A DNA stretch of 50,456 nt from an uncultured Christensenellaceae bacterium (GTDB lineage: Bacteria; Bacillota; Clostridia; Christensenellales; Borkfalkiaceae): positions 1 through 50,456 of the forward strand of contig CAJUOP010000010.1 of assembly GCA_910588465.1 (NCBI GenBank), in the 5' to 3' direction. The position numbers were made by a program, and so were the translations under genes. Below are positions 24,492 to 33,819 of this stretch, in pieces. Position 1 is the stretch's first letter; every line of letters begins with the position of its first letter. Under the pieces are notes generated by a model. The model was not told where the DNA came from. It saw only the letters and a program-made list of their open reading frames with translations, and made no database searches.

Positions 24492-25400
24492 TTACTCACT
24501 CCGTCCCAAATATTCCAAAGCTCTCCGCACGCTGCCGTCCGCGCGCGTTAACGCCCGCTCCGCTTCCTCCGCCGAGCAACCGCAAACGGCGATCAGGACG
24601 GCGGGCTTTACCGCTCCGTCCGCCAGCCGCAAACACTCTGCCGCCCGCTCGCAGTCCGTGTCCGCCGCAGCCGCCACAACGCGCACCGCACGATCCCGTA
24701 TCTTGACGTTCAGCACCTTCATATCCACCATCAGATTGCGGTACGTTTTCCCCAATCTGACCATGGTTGCGGTGGAAAGCATATTTAAAACCATCTTTTC
24801 CGCCGTGCCCGCCTTCATTCGCGTGCTGCCCATGATCGCCTCCGCGCCGACCTCGACCACGACGGAGACGTCCGCCAGATCCGTTAAACGCCCGAACCGC
24901 GTGTTGACAAGGGCGATCGTCGCCGCTCCCCTTCTCCTCGCCTCCTCCAGCGCCGCGCACACGTAGGGCGCCGTCCCGCTTGCGGAAATCCCCACCACGA
25001 CATCCTGCTCCTCAACGCGCTGGTTTTCGATGTCCCGCCTCCCGCTTTGCACGTCGTCCTCCACGTCGGCATACGCATTGTAAAGCGCCTCCTTTCCGCC
25101 CGCCATCAGCCCGACGACGAGCGAGGGCTCCACCCCGTAAGTGGGCGGACACTCGGAGGCGTCCAACACGCCCAACCGCCCACTTGTCCCCGCGCCGACG
25201 TAAATCATGCGCCCGCCCCGCTTCATGCGCTCTACGATAAGATCGACCGCCGCACCAATCCGGGGGAGCGCCCGCTCCACCGCATAGGCAACCTTTTTAT
25301 CCTCTTCGTTGATCAGCCGAACGATTTCTTCCGAAGAGCAGAGGTCGATATCCCGCGTTGCGGGGTTTATCTGCTCCGTCAGCAATTTATGATAATCCAT
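24492..25400 (-). CDS. murQ: N-acetylmuramic acid 6-phosphate etherase MurQ
   Basis: MurQ removes the D-lactyl ether from MurNAc-6-P, giving GlcNAc-6-P and lactate. 302 residues, starting MDYHKLL at ATG 25398-25400 after AGGTAGG; the frame runs 22 codons further upstream with no ribosome binding site. The SIS domain has YVGAGTSGRLGVLDASECPP. The acids known to be catalytic in the E. coli enzyme, Glu83 and Glu114, fall at the same residue numbers here (DASE and ADVE). The C-terminal UBA-like helix bundle is CSAEEAERALTRADGSVRRAL. It sits between nagA and the kinase gene. Confidence 0.97.
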   Translation of the reverse strand: MDYHKLLTEQINPATRDIDLCSSEEIVRLINEEDKKVAYAVERALPRIGAAVDLIVERMKRGGRMIYVGAGTSGRLGVLDASECPPTYGVEPSLVVGLMAGGKEALYNAYADVEDDVQSGRRDIENQRVEEQDVVVGISASGTAPYVCAALEEARRRGAATIALVNTRFGRLTDLADVSVVVEVGAEAIMGSTRMKAGTAEKMVLNMLSTATMVRLGKTYRNLMVDMKVLNVKIRDRAVRVVAAAADTDCERAAECLRLADGAVKPAVLIAVCGCSAEEAERALTRADGSVRRALEYLGRSE

Positions 25401-25423
25401 GCTTCCTACCTCCTTTTTATTTT

Positions 25424-26584
25424 TTATGATGCGCGGTAAACGACTTCGCCGCCCCGAACCGTACACAACACGCGAAAGCGGCTGTCTATAATCGCAAAAT
25501 CCGCATACTTGCCCGAACGGATACTGCCCGTCTCTCCGTCGACGCGCAGCGCCTTCGCGGGATTGACGGTCGCAAAATCCACCGCCTCCTCTATCGGCAC
25601 GCCCACCTTCTCGACCATGTTCCGAACGGCGTGATTCATGCAGAGCACGCTGCCCGCAAGCGTTCCGTTTTCCAACCTCGGCTCGCCGTTTGTCACAATC
25701 ACCCTCTTTCCGTCAGCGACAAACGTTCCGTCCTGTCCCGTTCCCTTCAAGCAAATCGAATCGGTAATTAAAATCACCTTTTCTTTGGGCTTACACTTTA
25801 CCAACAGTCGCATTGCGGGAACGGACACGTGAACGGTATCGGCAATCAGCTCGCACGCCAATTCGTCTAACAGCAAAGCCCCACCCACAGCCCCCGCTTC
25901 GCGATGCAGAAACGGACTTTGCGCGTTAAACACGTGCGTGACGCTGGTCGCACCCGCCCGCACGGCGCGCTCGATTTGCTCGTACGTCGCCGCCGTATGC
26001 CCGAGGGAAGCGACGATCCCTCTGCCGCGCAGATAGCCGATCAACTCCTCCGCGCGCTCCAGCTCGGGCGCGAGCGTGACGATCTTCACCCATCCGCCGC
26101 CGAGGCGTTCGTATTCCCGAAACGCTCCCAAATCGGGCGGCAACAGCTCCTCCGCCGCCAGCCCGCCGCAACAGCTCTTTTGCACGAAAGGCCCTTCCAG
26201 ATGCACCCCCAAGAGACGGGCTCCCGCCGAGACGTTCGACTCCCCGTACCTGCGAAGCGCGCGCAACGTCTTGCACGTCTTTGAGCGGCTCTGCGCCGCC
26301 AGCGTCGCCACGAAAGAGGTCGTTCCCTCCGAGGGCAAACGGCTTGCCAACCGCTGTGCGGCGCGCGTCGCATCGTCATCGCGGAAGTCTACGCCGTACC
26401 CGCCGTGGATATGCTCGTCGATAAAGCCGGGCAGCACGATCGCGTCGGAAGGAAGCGCGAGCGCTTCGGCGGAGCACTCGCTTGCGCCCTCTTCGACCGT
26501 GAATATCCGTTCCCCGAACAGGACGCTTCTGCGCCGAATGCCGCCGCCCTCCGCATAGACGAGTGCGTTTCGAATCGCTCTCAT
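25424..26584 (-). CDS. nagA: N-acetylglucosamine-6-phosphate deacetylase NagA
   Basis: NagA converts GlcNAc-6-P to GlcN-6-P plus acetate. About 386 residues, starting MRAIRNALVY at ATG 26582-26584, 2 nt after the preceding stop. No clear ribosome binding site precedes it, so translational coupling is likely. Metal and active-site elements: HIH (residues 58-60) in LPGFIDEHIHGG, Glu of HLEGPF, ASLGHTAATYEQ, THVFNAQSPFLHREAGAVGG, and the catalytic Asp in LITDSICLKG. Together with MurQ and the kinase it completes the route from MurNAc to GlcN-6-P. No nagB (deaminase) is seen in the window. Confidence 0.95.
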   Translation of the reverse strand: MRAIRNALVYAEGGGIRRRSVLFGERIFTVEEGASECSAEALALPSDAIVLPGFIDEHIHGGYGVDFRDDDATRAAQRLASRLPSEGTTSFVATLAAQSRSKTCKTLRALRRYGESNVSAGARLLGVHLEGPFVQKSCCGGLAAEELLPPDLGAFREYERLGGGWVKIVTLAPELERAEELIGYLRGRGIVASLGHTAATYEQIERAVRAGATSVTHVFNAQSPFLHREAGAVGGALLLDELACELIADTVHVSVPAMRLLVKCKPKEKVILITDSICLKGTGQDGTFVADGKRVIVTNGEPRLENGTLAGSVLCMNHAVRNMVEKVGVPIEEAVDFATVNPAKALRVDGETGSIRSGKYADFAIIDSRFRVLCTVRGGEVVYRAS

Positions 26585-26586
26585 GT

Positions 26587-27393
26587 TCAGTGTTTTTTGG
26601 ATTTCGATTTGATCACGACGACGCACACGGCTGCGGCGATGCACAGCAGCCCGCCGACCGAACAGCCTACCACGAGCAAGGTGGGAAAACCGCCGTCCGA
26701 GGATTCAAGCCGCCCCTGCTTCAACTCCTCCGCCCCGTCGAAATCCAAGGCCTTGTCGGGATCGGTCACGGGGATCTCGAGCGTTGCGGACGATGACTTG
26801 TCGTATCTCGAATACGCCTTTAAAACGACAGTTCCTTCGCCCGTAAGATACAGATACTGTCCGACGGAAATATAGGCGGGACCCGAGACGACCTCGTACG
26901 CCAGCTCGTAATGCACATCCTCGGGGAAGTCCATGCCGTCCACGACGACGGAACCCGTCAGCAGAATGGGCTGCGTGTAAACCGTCACGTTTTCGATACG
27001 GCTTAAGATACGCACGTTGGTAAAGGTGAGCTTTACGGCGGTGCATTCGCAGCTGTCGAAAACCGTCTTGTCCTCCGCCAGGGCGGCTTTTACGGTGAAG
27101 CTCCCCTCTTTAAGCACGTACAAGAATTTCCCCTCGCGGATCTCGGCAACGCCGCCCTCTTCCACGGAAAAAGAAAGTTCCTTCCCGTAGATATAGTTTC
27201 CTTTCTGATCGAGCACCCTTGCCGAGAGCTCGACGGGCAGCTCCGAAACGACGGCGTATTCGAGATACGCTCTGTCGAGCTTTACCGAAAGATTCTCGGC
27301 GGCGGACGCCGTGACCGACGTCCCGTTAAACAGCGCGCAAACTCCTAAGGCAAAAGCCGCAAGCGACAAAATAAATTTGGTAACCTTCAACAT
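26587..27393 (-). CDS. Membrane-anchored Ig-like protein
   Basis: A 268-residue exported protein. The signal peptide ends near residue 31 (TASAAENL). Two beta-sandwich, bacterial Ig-like segments follow: AVVSELPVELSARVLDQKGN to about residue 110, then ILSRIENVTVYTQPILLTGS to about 210. A transmembrane helix near 240-262 (LLVVGCSVGGLLCIAAAVCV) leads into a short basic tail KSKSKKH. The fold suggests a passive binding or structural protein on the outer face of the membrane. It lies in the middle of the sugar locus and may hold substrate or other locus proteins near the transporter; that is inference. Confidence 0.7.
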   Translation of the reverse strand: MLKVTKFILSLAAFALGVCALFNGTSVTASAAENLSVKLDRAYLEYAVVSELPVELSARVLDQKGNYIYGKELSFSVEEGGVAEIREGKFLYVLKEGSFTVKAALAEDKTVFDSCECTAVKLTFTNVRILSRIENVTVYTQPILLTGSVVVDGMDFPEDVHYELAYEVVSGPAYISVGQYLYLTGEGTVVLKAYSRYDKSSSATLEIPVTDPDKALDFDGAEELKQGRLESSDGGFPTLLVVGCSVGGLLCIAAAVCVVVIKSKSKKH

Positions 27394-27408
27394 ATGATGT
27401 CTCCTTTT

Positions 27409-29004
27409 TTAACAAGCGCCGTTGATCAGCGTGATCGGCAAATAATTTTTGGTCATTCGTCCGTTCGTGGATATCTCCAAAATCAACGTATAGCTCCCCT
27501 TCGTCATTTCCGCGGGCGTGATCTCGAGCGTAACGCGATTGTCGTTATGACTGCCGTGCCAATGCTCCAGACCAACGCAAAATTCCTTTCCCGTGGAGAC
27601 CGTCCAACCCTCGGGCAGGTCCAGAATTCTCACGGTAAGATATTGCGGCGTAAACTGCATATTCAGGAAGGTCAGCTTTAACCGCTTGGTTTCGCCGTTT
27701 TTTACGGCAGCCAACGTTCCGTCGTATTCCGTAAGCAACGTGTACAACCCGAAATGGCGGCGCACCGTCTTGCCCTGCTCGGCGATCAACTCCTTCGCGT
27801 CCTCCTGCACATGGGGCGGGAACTGCCGCGGCGTATACTCAAAATGCGCAGTCGGGATAATTTCGTAATAATTCTGCGGCGCCTTCGCGTCGAATTCTTC
27901 CCCGCATCCGAAGGAGAACAACTTGCAGCGGCTGCCGAGCACGTTGGGCGTCTGCCGCGCGATTCGATACGAAAGCTCGGAAATCGTCTTGGGCAGGCGG
28001 AGATTCTGGTCAATCCGCAACGTCCAGGTCGCGATTTTATCCGAGCAAGCGTTTCTCCATTTTTCGGGGATCGCGGAAGCCCCCCGTATGATCCCTAGGA
28101 TAGAGCCGACCGCGCCCGCCGTACAGTCGGTATCCTCGCCGAGATTGACGGTAAGACATACCGAACGCCCGAAATCGCCCTCTCCGTACAAAAGTCCGAT
28201 CATGACCGCTCCCATGCTCCACGGGGCGTCGAATCCGTGCTCGGCGGCGGGAATATCGGGCTCCGGCTCTTGCGCGGGGCAGGCGGGGCAGGCGGGCACC
28301 TCCTTCGTTCCCTGCCAATAGCCCGCAATGTTGCCGAAGCTCGAGGGAACAAGCCCGAACAAAATCTTGCGCGCCTCCCGCCACGTCTTGCCCGACCGGT
28401 AACAGTCGATCGCGCAATGCACCGCCTTGGCAACCGCGCAATCCTGCGGTATGTAGGAAAGTCCGATCTCCGACAGCCGCAAAATATCCTTTTCGAAAAA
28501 AGCGGCGGACTGCACTGCGGCGCAGAACACGGCGGCGTATACTCCCTCCCCGCTGTGGTCTACGCAGGAATCGTAGTAGGCGTAGTTTGCCGCCAACGCG
28601 GGATTCCCCGCGCTGAGGCACGCCCAGATCTCCGTGCGGATCCAAGCGCCGTTGCTGTCGCGGTTTACGTTGCGCATATGCCCCGAAAGCGGCGGCACGA
28701 TGCCCATATTGAAATTATTTTTTCCCGTGCCGTACTCGGACAGCGTTGCGCTGATGTACAGGTTCCAATACTCCGCAAGCACGTGCGAGTCGATTTTCGC
28801 GCCCTCTATCTCCACGGCGCGCAGCCACACCAACTGCAAATCAAGGTCGTCGTTGGGGATCGGCTCGGAAATATCTTGCATAAACCAGGAAATGTCGTAT
28901 TCCCCGCGGTAACACTCGAACGGCGCGCCCAGCGTTCCGCCGATATTTTTTCCGATAAAGCAACCCGTCACTTTGTCATAATACTCTTCAAATTTCATAT
29001 TCAT
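27409..29004 (-). CDS. ADP-ribosylglycohydrolase (DraG) family enzyme with beta-rich tail
   Basis: 531 residues, no signal peptide. The DraG-fold core is clear. The N-terminal motif is TGCFIGKNIGGTLGAPFE, with NDDLDLQLVWL in the position of the TDDT metal site. The C-terminal metal motif is GEDTDCTAGAVGSILG. The paired acidic metal ligands look intact, so it is probably active. The last 150 residues (from about 385) are a beta-sandwich extension. In its classic role DraG removes ADP-ribose from proteins. Here it sits in a sugar catabolic operon among permeases and nagA, so a glycosidase acting on an N-glycoside or similar bond of the imported sugar is more likely. That is inference from context. 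Confidence 0.85.
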   Translation of the reverse strand: MNMKFEEYYDKVTGCFIGKNIGGTLGAPFECYRGEYDISWFMQDISEPIPNDDLDLQLVWLRAVEIEGAKIDSHVLAEYWNLYISATLSEYGTGKNNFNMGIVPPLSGHMRNVNRDSNGAWIRTEIWACLSAGNPALAANYAYYDSCVDHSGEGVYAAVFCAAVQSAAFFEKDILRLSEIGLSYIPQDCAVAKAVHCAIDCYRSGKTWREARKILFGLVPSSFGNIAGYWQGTKEVPACPACPAQEPEPDIPAAEHGFDAPWSMGAVMIGLLYGEGDFGRSVCLTVNLGEDTDCTAGAVGSILGIIRGASAIPEKWRNACSDKIATWTLRIDQNLRLPKTISELSYRIARQTPNVLGSRCKLFSFGCGEEFDAKAPQNYYEIIPTAHFEYTPRQFPPHVQEDAKELIAEQGKTVRRHFGLYTLLTEYDGTLAAVKNGETKRLKLTFLNMQFTPQYLTVRILDLPEGWTVSTGKEFCVGLEHWHGSHNDNRVTLEITPAEMTKGSYTLILEISTNGRMTKNYLPITLINGAC

Positions 29005-29019
29005 CTGTTAATTCCTTTT

Positions 29020-29949
29020 TTATAATTCGACCGTGTCGAACGCTTTTTCCGTCAACTTTTTCACAATTAGAATGAACGGAATGGAGACGCAGGCAATCAA
29101 AATGTGGATCGCCGCGGAAAAATACGGATCGGGTCGTTTCAGCTCCTGCATGGCAAGCAAGGCGATCGTCCTTGTTCCGTAATCGCCGTTATTTGCGATC
29201 AGCAACGGTTGCATATAGATGCTGAAGGGCACCGTGGCGGTCAATACGATGACCATCGACAGGGTAGGCCATATGATCGGTATGGTGATCCTGAAAAATT
29301 CCGTAAACCTCCCCGCTCCGTCCAGCTGCGCCGACTCCACCACTTCCTGCGGGACTCTCGTCATCGCCCCCCAAAGCAAGAGTGCGTTGAACCCGAAGCC
29401 GAACCAAACGGTATAAATCCAAAGCGCCTGATTTGCGTATTCGCGCACGGTAAGCCAGTTGATCTCCCGTCCTTCCACAAACGAGAACAGCTGATTTAAC
29501 AGACCCGTCGCCACAACGCCGCCGCCCGAATCCCACATTCTTCTGTAAAACTCCGCCATGACCGCACCCGGGATAATGTTGGGGATATACAGAATAATCA
29601 CGAGATATTTGGAAAACGGGACCTTCTTGTACAGAAAGAACGCAGTAATCAGGGAGAGCGGCAGGGAGATCCCGCCGACGATCAAAAGATACATGAACGA
29701 CACGTAAATCGAATGACCGTAGCCCTTTGTGTTGAAGTCGCGGAAAAAACGCGCGAAGTTTTCAAATCCCACCCAAATTTCCGAACCGCCGCGGAACTGC
29801 TTTAAAGACAGAATGATCCCGCCCAGATTCCCGTACACCGTAAACACGGCAAAATTCAGTAAGGGGATCGTGATCAGCGCAATGATGAACAGCCGTCTCG
29901 ACCACGAATTGCCGTATTTATCGAGTTTCTTTTTATGAACCTTTACCAT
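29020..29949 (-). CDS. ABC sugar transporter permease (MalF-like)
   Basis: A 309-residue permease of the CUT1 carbohydrate family with six transmembrane segments. The first is LFIIALITIPLLNFAVFTVY. The EAA-like loop is ESAQLDGAGRFTEFFRITIP, which docks to the ATPase. GGAGG precedes the ATG. It pairs with the permease at 32853-33731 and the binding protein at 29977-31419. No ATPase gene accompanies them. Confidence 0.93.
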   Translation of the reverse strand: MVKVHKKKLDKYGNSWSRRLFIIALITIPLLNFAVFTVYGNLGGIILSLKQFRGGSEIWVGFENFARFFRDFNTKGYGHSIYVSFMYLLIVGGISLPLSLITAFFLYKKVPFSKYLVIILYIPNIIPGAVMAEFYRRMWDSGGGVVATGLLNQLFSFVEGREINWLTVREYANQALWIYTVWFGFGFNALLLWGAMTRVPQEVVESAQLDGAGRFTEFFRITIPIIWPTLSMVIVLTATVPFSIYMQPLLIANNGDYGTRTIALLAMQELKRPDPYFSAAIHILIACVSIPFILIVKKLTEKAFDTVEL

Positions 29950-29976
29950 TTTGTGACCTCCGATTTTTTAAAACCG

Positions 29977-31419
29977 TCAATACCAGTCGTTTGCCGCCGC
30001 ATTCCACTTTTCGTATACGGCGCTCATCTCGCTTGCCGTACAGCCTCTTGCGACTTCCAACGCCTCTTCGTAAGTTGCCTTGGAGGTGATACGGGAGAAA
30101 AAGTCGCCTCTGTAAGCGAGGAACAAAGCCAAAGAGCCGTGTTCCAACACGCCGTTAGGGCTCACCTGGTATACCGTTTTAGCCGTTCCGTCCAGACTGA
30201 AATAGTCGTATGCGGCTTTTGTAAAATCATTGAAATTCGTGCTGTCGGCGGTCAGCCCCTCTACGGGACGGAGCAGCCCGTTGTTGGCGGCAACGAAGGA
30301 GGTGTAGCTCTTTTGCGTAAACATATAGCGCAGGAAATCCTTGGCAAGCTCTTTGTTCTTTGCCGTCGTCGGGATCGCCATCATGTTGCCGTCCGTAGAG
30401 AAACGCACGTCCGAAGTGTCCTCCGCGCCGTCCCCGCTCCTTTTATCCGCATTGATATGCGGCATGGGCAGATAGCCCGACTGAAACTGCGTCAAGTCGG
30501 TATACGGCTGCATTTCCGTGGGGAACCACTGTCCGCAGACGGTCATCGCCGCCTTGCCGTTGACGAAATTCGTCTGCGCGGTGATCGCCGTCGCGCCGAC
30601 CGAGCCCTCGAGCGAGATATTATGCCCCGCCGCCGTCTTGCCCTTCGTGAGCCTGGCAAGCGTCTCGTAAATTTTCGAGCGCCCCGCCTCCTGTTTGGAG
30701 AACACTTCGGGAGAACCCATCTTCAAAAAGTCGATCATACCCTCATAGCCGTAATATTCGCACAGCCATTGACAAAAGTTCCAGGAAAGATATCCCTTCC
30801 CATCCGCGCCGCCGAAGGTAATGGGAGCCACCCTGCCCTTGGTGTCCGCGTCGATCCGATCGCACAGCGCCCAAAGCTCCTCCATCGTCTCGGGCAGATC
30901 CGCATCCCAACCGTACTGCCGAAACATTTCCACGTTGTAAATAAGTCCGCTCGGATTGTTTTGCTGCCAGGGGATCCCGTAAATATTTCCGTCGATTGTG
31001 CGCACGTCGGTAATCTGGTGAGAGACGACGGAACGCACCGTCTTGTCGCTGTCGGGAATCGCGGAATCGTACACGTCGGTGAGCGGCTCCAAATATCCGT
31101 TGGCGACGAACGACTCATAGTTTGACGTCGAGATCAAAATAACGTCGTAGTCGCACGTGCCGATCTCGAGCTTCGTTTTAATGCTGTCGAACGCCAGAGC
31201 GTCGCCCTCCGGCACGACTTTTACTTCGGGATGGTCCTCGTTGTATACGCGGATCGCCTCGTCCACCCAGCCCATGCCGTAACCTGCCGAGTAGACCATT
31301 ACGGAGAGATCCCCCTTATCCTTTCCGCCCCCGCCCGTTAAATTACATGCGGCGCACGATAAGAGCATCGCTCCCGATAATGCACAAGCCAACATTCCCG
31401 CAAATTGTTTTTTCATCAT
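29977..31419 (-). CDS. ABC sugar transporter substrate-binding lipoprotein
   Basis: A 480-residue CUT1-type solute-binding protein. The signal peptide ends in LLSCAAC, with Cys 22 or 25 lipidated, followed by a Gly-rich linker. The body has typical features: AIRVYNEDHPEVKVVPEG, SNYESFVANGYLEPLTDVYD, TIDGNIYGIPWQQNNPSGLI and NGKAAMTVCGQWFPTEM. Membrane-tethered, it hands the sugar to the two permeases. Its ligand is not readable from sequence; the neighbours suggest an amino-sugar oligosaccharide. Confidence 0.93.
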   Translation of the reverse strand: MMKKQFAGMLACALSGAMLLSCAACNLTGGGGKDKGDLSVMVYSAGYGMGWVDEAIRVYNEDHPEVKVVPEGDALAFDSIKTKLEIGTCDYDVILISTSNYESFVANGYLEPLTDVYDSAIPDSDKTVRSVVSHQITDVRTIDGNIYGIPWQQNNPSGLIYNVEMFRQYGWDADLPETMEELWALCDRIDADTKGRVAPITFGGADGKGYLSWNFCQWLCEYYGYEGMIDFLKMGSPEVFSKQEAGRSKIYETLARLTKGKTAAGHNISLEGSVGATAITAQTNFVNGKAAMTVCGQWFPTEMQPYTDLTQFQSGYLPMPHINADKRSGDGAEDTSDVRFSTDGNMMAIPTTAKNKELAKDFLRYMFTQKSYTSFVAANNGLLRPVEGLTADSTNFNDFTKAAYDYFSLDGTAKTVYQVSPNGVLEHGSLALFLAYRGDFFSRITSKATYEEALEVARGCTASEMSAVYEKWNAAANDWY

Positions 31420-31432
31420 GATTTTCTCCTTT

Positions 31433-32842
31433 TTATACGATTGGAATGACGAAATGCCCTTCGCCCGAGCCCACGTTCATCGTCAACGTATGGTTGTTTA
31501 ACGTTTGAACGATTTGTCTGCCCTTTTTGCAGATCAAAACTTTGTTTGCCTTTTGAAATTTCAGCGTTACCGAAACGGACTCGTTCCGATACGGCGAAGT
31601 GTAATTGGTGACCATGTACGCCCGATTGCCTAACCTGTCTTTAAACTGTCCGATAATGGCGTCGCCCGTCGCCGTCGTTTCCGCGACGCCGTAGAGCGCC
31701 TCCATCGGATTTCGCAGCAGCGAAAACGCGCCGCCGCCCGAAATACCGACGGGCATGGTCCCTTCCCAATGAAAGTTCATGTACAGATCTTCGAAGGAAG
31801 CAATTTCTCTGTTGACTTCCTGCACCGCGTAATACAGCGGCAATTTGTTCCCTTCGGGATCGACCAACCCGTTGCCGAGGTTATTAGAGTTGACCTCGGG
31901 CACCATATACGCCCAATATTTAAAGGTCTGCAAGCCCTTGCAGCCGTACGCGAGCGCCGTGTATGCCTGCCATGCGTATTCCCTGTAAGTCTCCGGTCCC
32001 ACGTACGCCAGGTGCTGCGTGCACTGCTGGTAGCAATAGAAGGGAATGGAATATTTTTTGGACGCCTCCGCAAACACTTCCAGATCGTACAGATAGTTGG
32101 GGCGGATGGACGCGCTGATCCCGCTGCGCTGGAAGGGATAATTATCGTAGCTGATGTATGCGGGATTGTTCTTGCGAACAAATAAATCGACGTAATCGGT
32201 ATATTTCAGATCCCCGCCCGCCGCCGAACCGTAGAGCTGCAGGTTGGACGCATAGCTCGGCAGCAGATTGCTGTAATACTCGTACTCGGGAAAATGCTCG
32301 TACCACCAATCCTGCCCCGCCGAAATGGCGTCGTAAGCGTCCATAGACGGCTCGTCGACCACGTGTATCCCCGCGAACGAATCGTAAGCCGCGTACTCGG
32401 TGTAGCGTTGAATAAAGACGTCCTCCGACTGCTTGATGAGCGCCATCGTATCGTTATAAGATCGGTTTTCGCTGCGTTTGATCAGCTGCGGCAACCCCGT
32501 GGAGAGATAATCCATGATGATCACCTTCATGCCCACCTCCTGCGCGCGTTCGAGCGTGGTAACGATATGCTCGTGCTTGATATCGTTAATGGGCATTGCA
32601 TAATTGAAACCGCAATCTGCGATGATCCGCCAATTTTCAGGCGTGTTCTGATCGGGATGCGCCCCGTAAGGCGTTTCGCCGATATTCTCGTAAAACGGCG
32701 TACCGTAACAGATAAACTTAAACTTTTCGTTGCTGCGCCCGATCGTCAGCGTGTCGCCGCCTTGCGTATCCGAGCACGCGCCGAACGCAAGAACGCCCAA
32801 GAGCGACGCCAACAAAGCTGCCGTGATTTTAACTTTTTTCAT
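31433..32842 (-). CDS. Exported lipoprotein, putative TIM-barrel glycoside hydrolase (paralogue of 36997-38325)
   Basis: 469 residues. The signal peptide has the lipobox AFGAC (Cys 23). The mature part has a TIM-barrel feel, with CGFNYAMPINDIKHEHIVTT, FAGIHVVDEPSMDAY, YISYDNYPF, YCYQQCTQHLAYVG and QAYTALAYGCKGLQTFKYWAY. The Glu in DEP and acidic residues on later strands are candidate catalytic acids. A beta-sandwich ends it. The gene at 36997-38325 shares the same order of motifs. I do not recognise a named family. It sits between the two permease genes beside the binding protein, so an extracellular trimming role is likely. Confidence 0.6.
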   Translation of the reverse strand: MKKVKITAALLASLLGVLAFGACSDTQGGDTLTIGRSNEKFKFICYGTPFYENIGETPYGAHPDQNTPENWRIIADCGFNYAMPINDIKHEHIVTTLERAQEVGMKVIIMDYLSTGLPQLIKRSENRSYNDTMALIKQSEDVFIQRYTEYAAYDSFAGIHVVDEPSMDAYDAISAGQDWWYEHFPEYEYYSNLLPSYASNLQLYGSAAGGDLKYTDYVDLFVRKNNPAYISYDNYPFQRSGISASIRPNYLYDLEVFAEASKKYSIPFYCYQQCTQHLAYVGPETYREYAWQAYTALAYGCKGLQTFKYWAYMVPEVNSNNLGNGLVDPEGNKLPLYYAVQEVNREIASFEDLYMNFHWEGTMPVGISGGGAFSLLRNPMEALYGVAETTATGDAIIGQFKDRLGNRAYMVTNYTSPYRNESVSVTLKFQKANKVLICKKGRQIVQTLNNHTLTMNVGSGEGHFVIPIV

Positions 32843-32852
32843 ATTTTTCCCC

Positions 32853-33731
32853 TTATCCTTTTAATCCGCCCGAAACGGTATTTTCTATGATCGTGTCCCG
32901 CATGGCAATAAATACGACAAGCAGCGGTGTGATCGCGATCACCATGCCCGCGAAGAGCTTGGGGCGATCGAGCTGCGACACCGTCATGGCAAGCTCCTGC
33001 AAGCCGATAGACAGCGTCTTTACGCTTGGCAGGTACATATACGGCGTATAGTAGTCGTTCCAGTTGTTGATCGCAAGAATGACCATGGTCGCCCCCAGCG
33101 CTCCCCTTGCCATAGGCAGGCAAATCTGCAAGAAAATGCGCCACTCTCCCGCACCGTCCAAACGGGCTGCTTCCACGTATGTTCCCGCCACCGTCTTAAA
33201 CAGGCTGTACAAAATTAAGAACTGCAATCCGAACGGCGTTGTATACTTAACTAAGATAAGCCAGGTGTCAACCATATTCAAATCCACGAAAATTTTATAG
33301 ACGACCGTGGACGAACCCAAGTCGGGGATCACCAACGCTCCCACGCCGAGCGCGACCAAAAAGTCCCGCCCGAAGAACCGAAACCGTGCAAGCGCGTAGG
33401 CGATCATCGTACTGCTTGCCGAAGAAATGAGCACCGCCGAAACCGTTAAAATAATCGAATTGAAGTACATCCCCAAAAAGGACACCTTCCCGCTCGTTAA
33501 GCTGACCGCATCGGCAAAGTTCTGAAAATAAAGCATTTTGGGCAACGCCCACGCGCCGTTTTCCAAAAAGTCGTCCATACGCTTGAACGAGTTGCATATC
33601 AGATAATAAAACGGCATTAAAAGCGTAATTGCATAAGCAAGCATGATGAAAAACACGATCCACAAGAAAACGCCCCGTTTTTTACGCTTTCGCCCGACAA
33701 AACCTTTTAACCCAACCAACCGCTTTAACAT
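32853..33731 (-). CDS. ABC sugar transporter permease (MalG-like)
   Basis: A 292-residue CUT1 permease with six transmembrane segments (FLWIVFFIMLAYAITLLMPF, then AVLISSASSTMIAYALARF and others). The EAA loop is VEAARLDGAGEWRIFLQICLP. AAAGGAGG lies 13 nt before the ATG, which is a long spacing, so the start is slightly uncertain. Partner of the MalF-like permease; unusually, the binding-protein gene and a hydrolase gene lie between the two permease genes. Confidence 0.92.
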   Translation of the reverse strand: MLKRLVGLKGFVGRKRKKRGVFLWIVFFIMLAYAITLLMPFYYLICNSFKRMDDFLENGAWALPKMLYFQNFADAVSLTSGKVSFLGMYFNSIILTVSAVLISSASSTMIAYALARFRFFGRDFLVALGVGALVIPDLGSSTVVYKIFVDLNMVDTWLILVKYTTPFGLQFLILYSLFKTVAGTYVEAARLDGAGEWRIFLQICLPMARGALGATMVILAINNWNDYYTPYMYLPSVKTLSIGLQELAMTVSQLDRPKLFAGMVIAITPLLVVFIAMRDTIIENTVSGGLKG

Positions 33732-33760
33732 AATGTGATATAAGCCTCCTTTGGCGAGAC

Positions 33761-33788
33761 TCTATTCGGGCATTCCCGCCCGAATAGA
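33761..33788. other. Intercistronic hairpin
   Basis: A perfect 11-bp inverted repeat (TCTATTCGGGC / GCCCGAATAGA) with a 6-nt loop lies in the 88-nt gap between the big lipoprotein gene and the permease gene. No T-run follows, so it is more likely an RNA-processing or 3'-end-protecting element than a terminator. Confidence 0.6.
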
Positions 33789-33819
33789 ATACTCTCTGCC
33801 CTTCCGTTCATTCGGAAAA

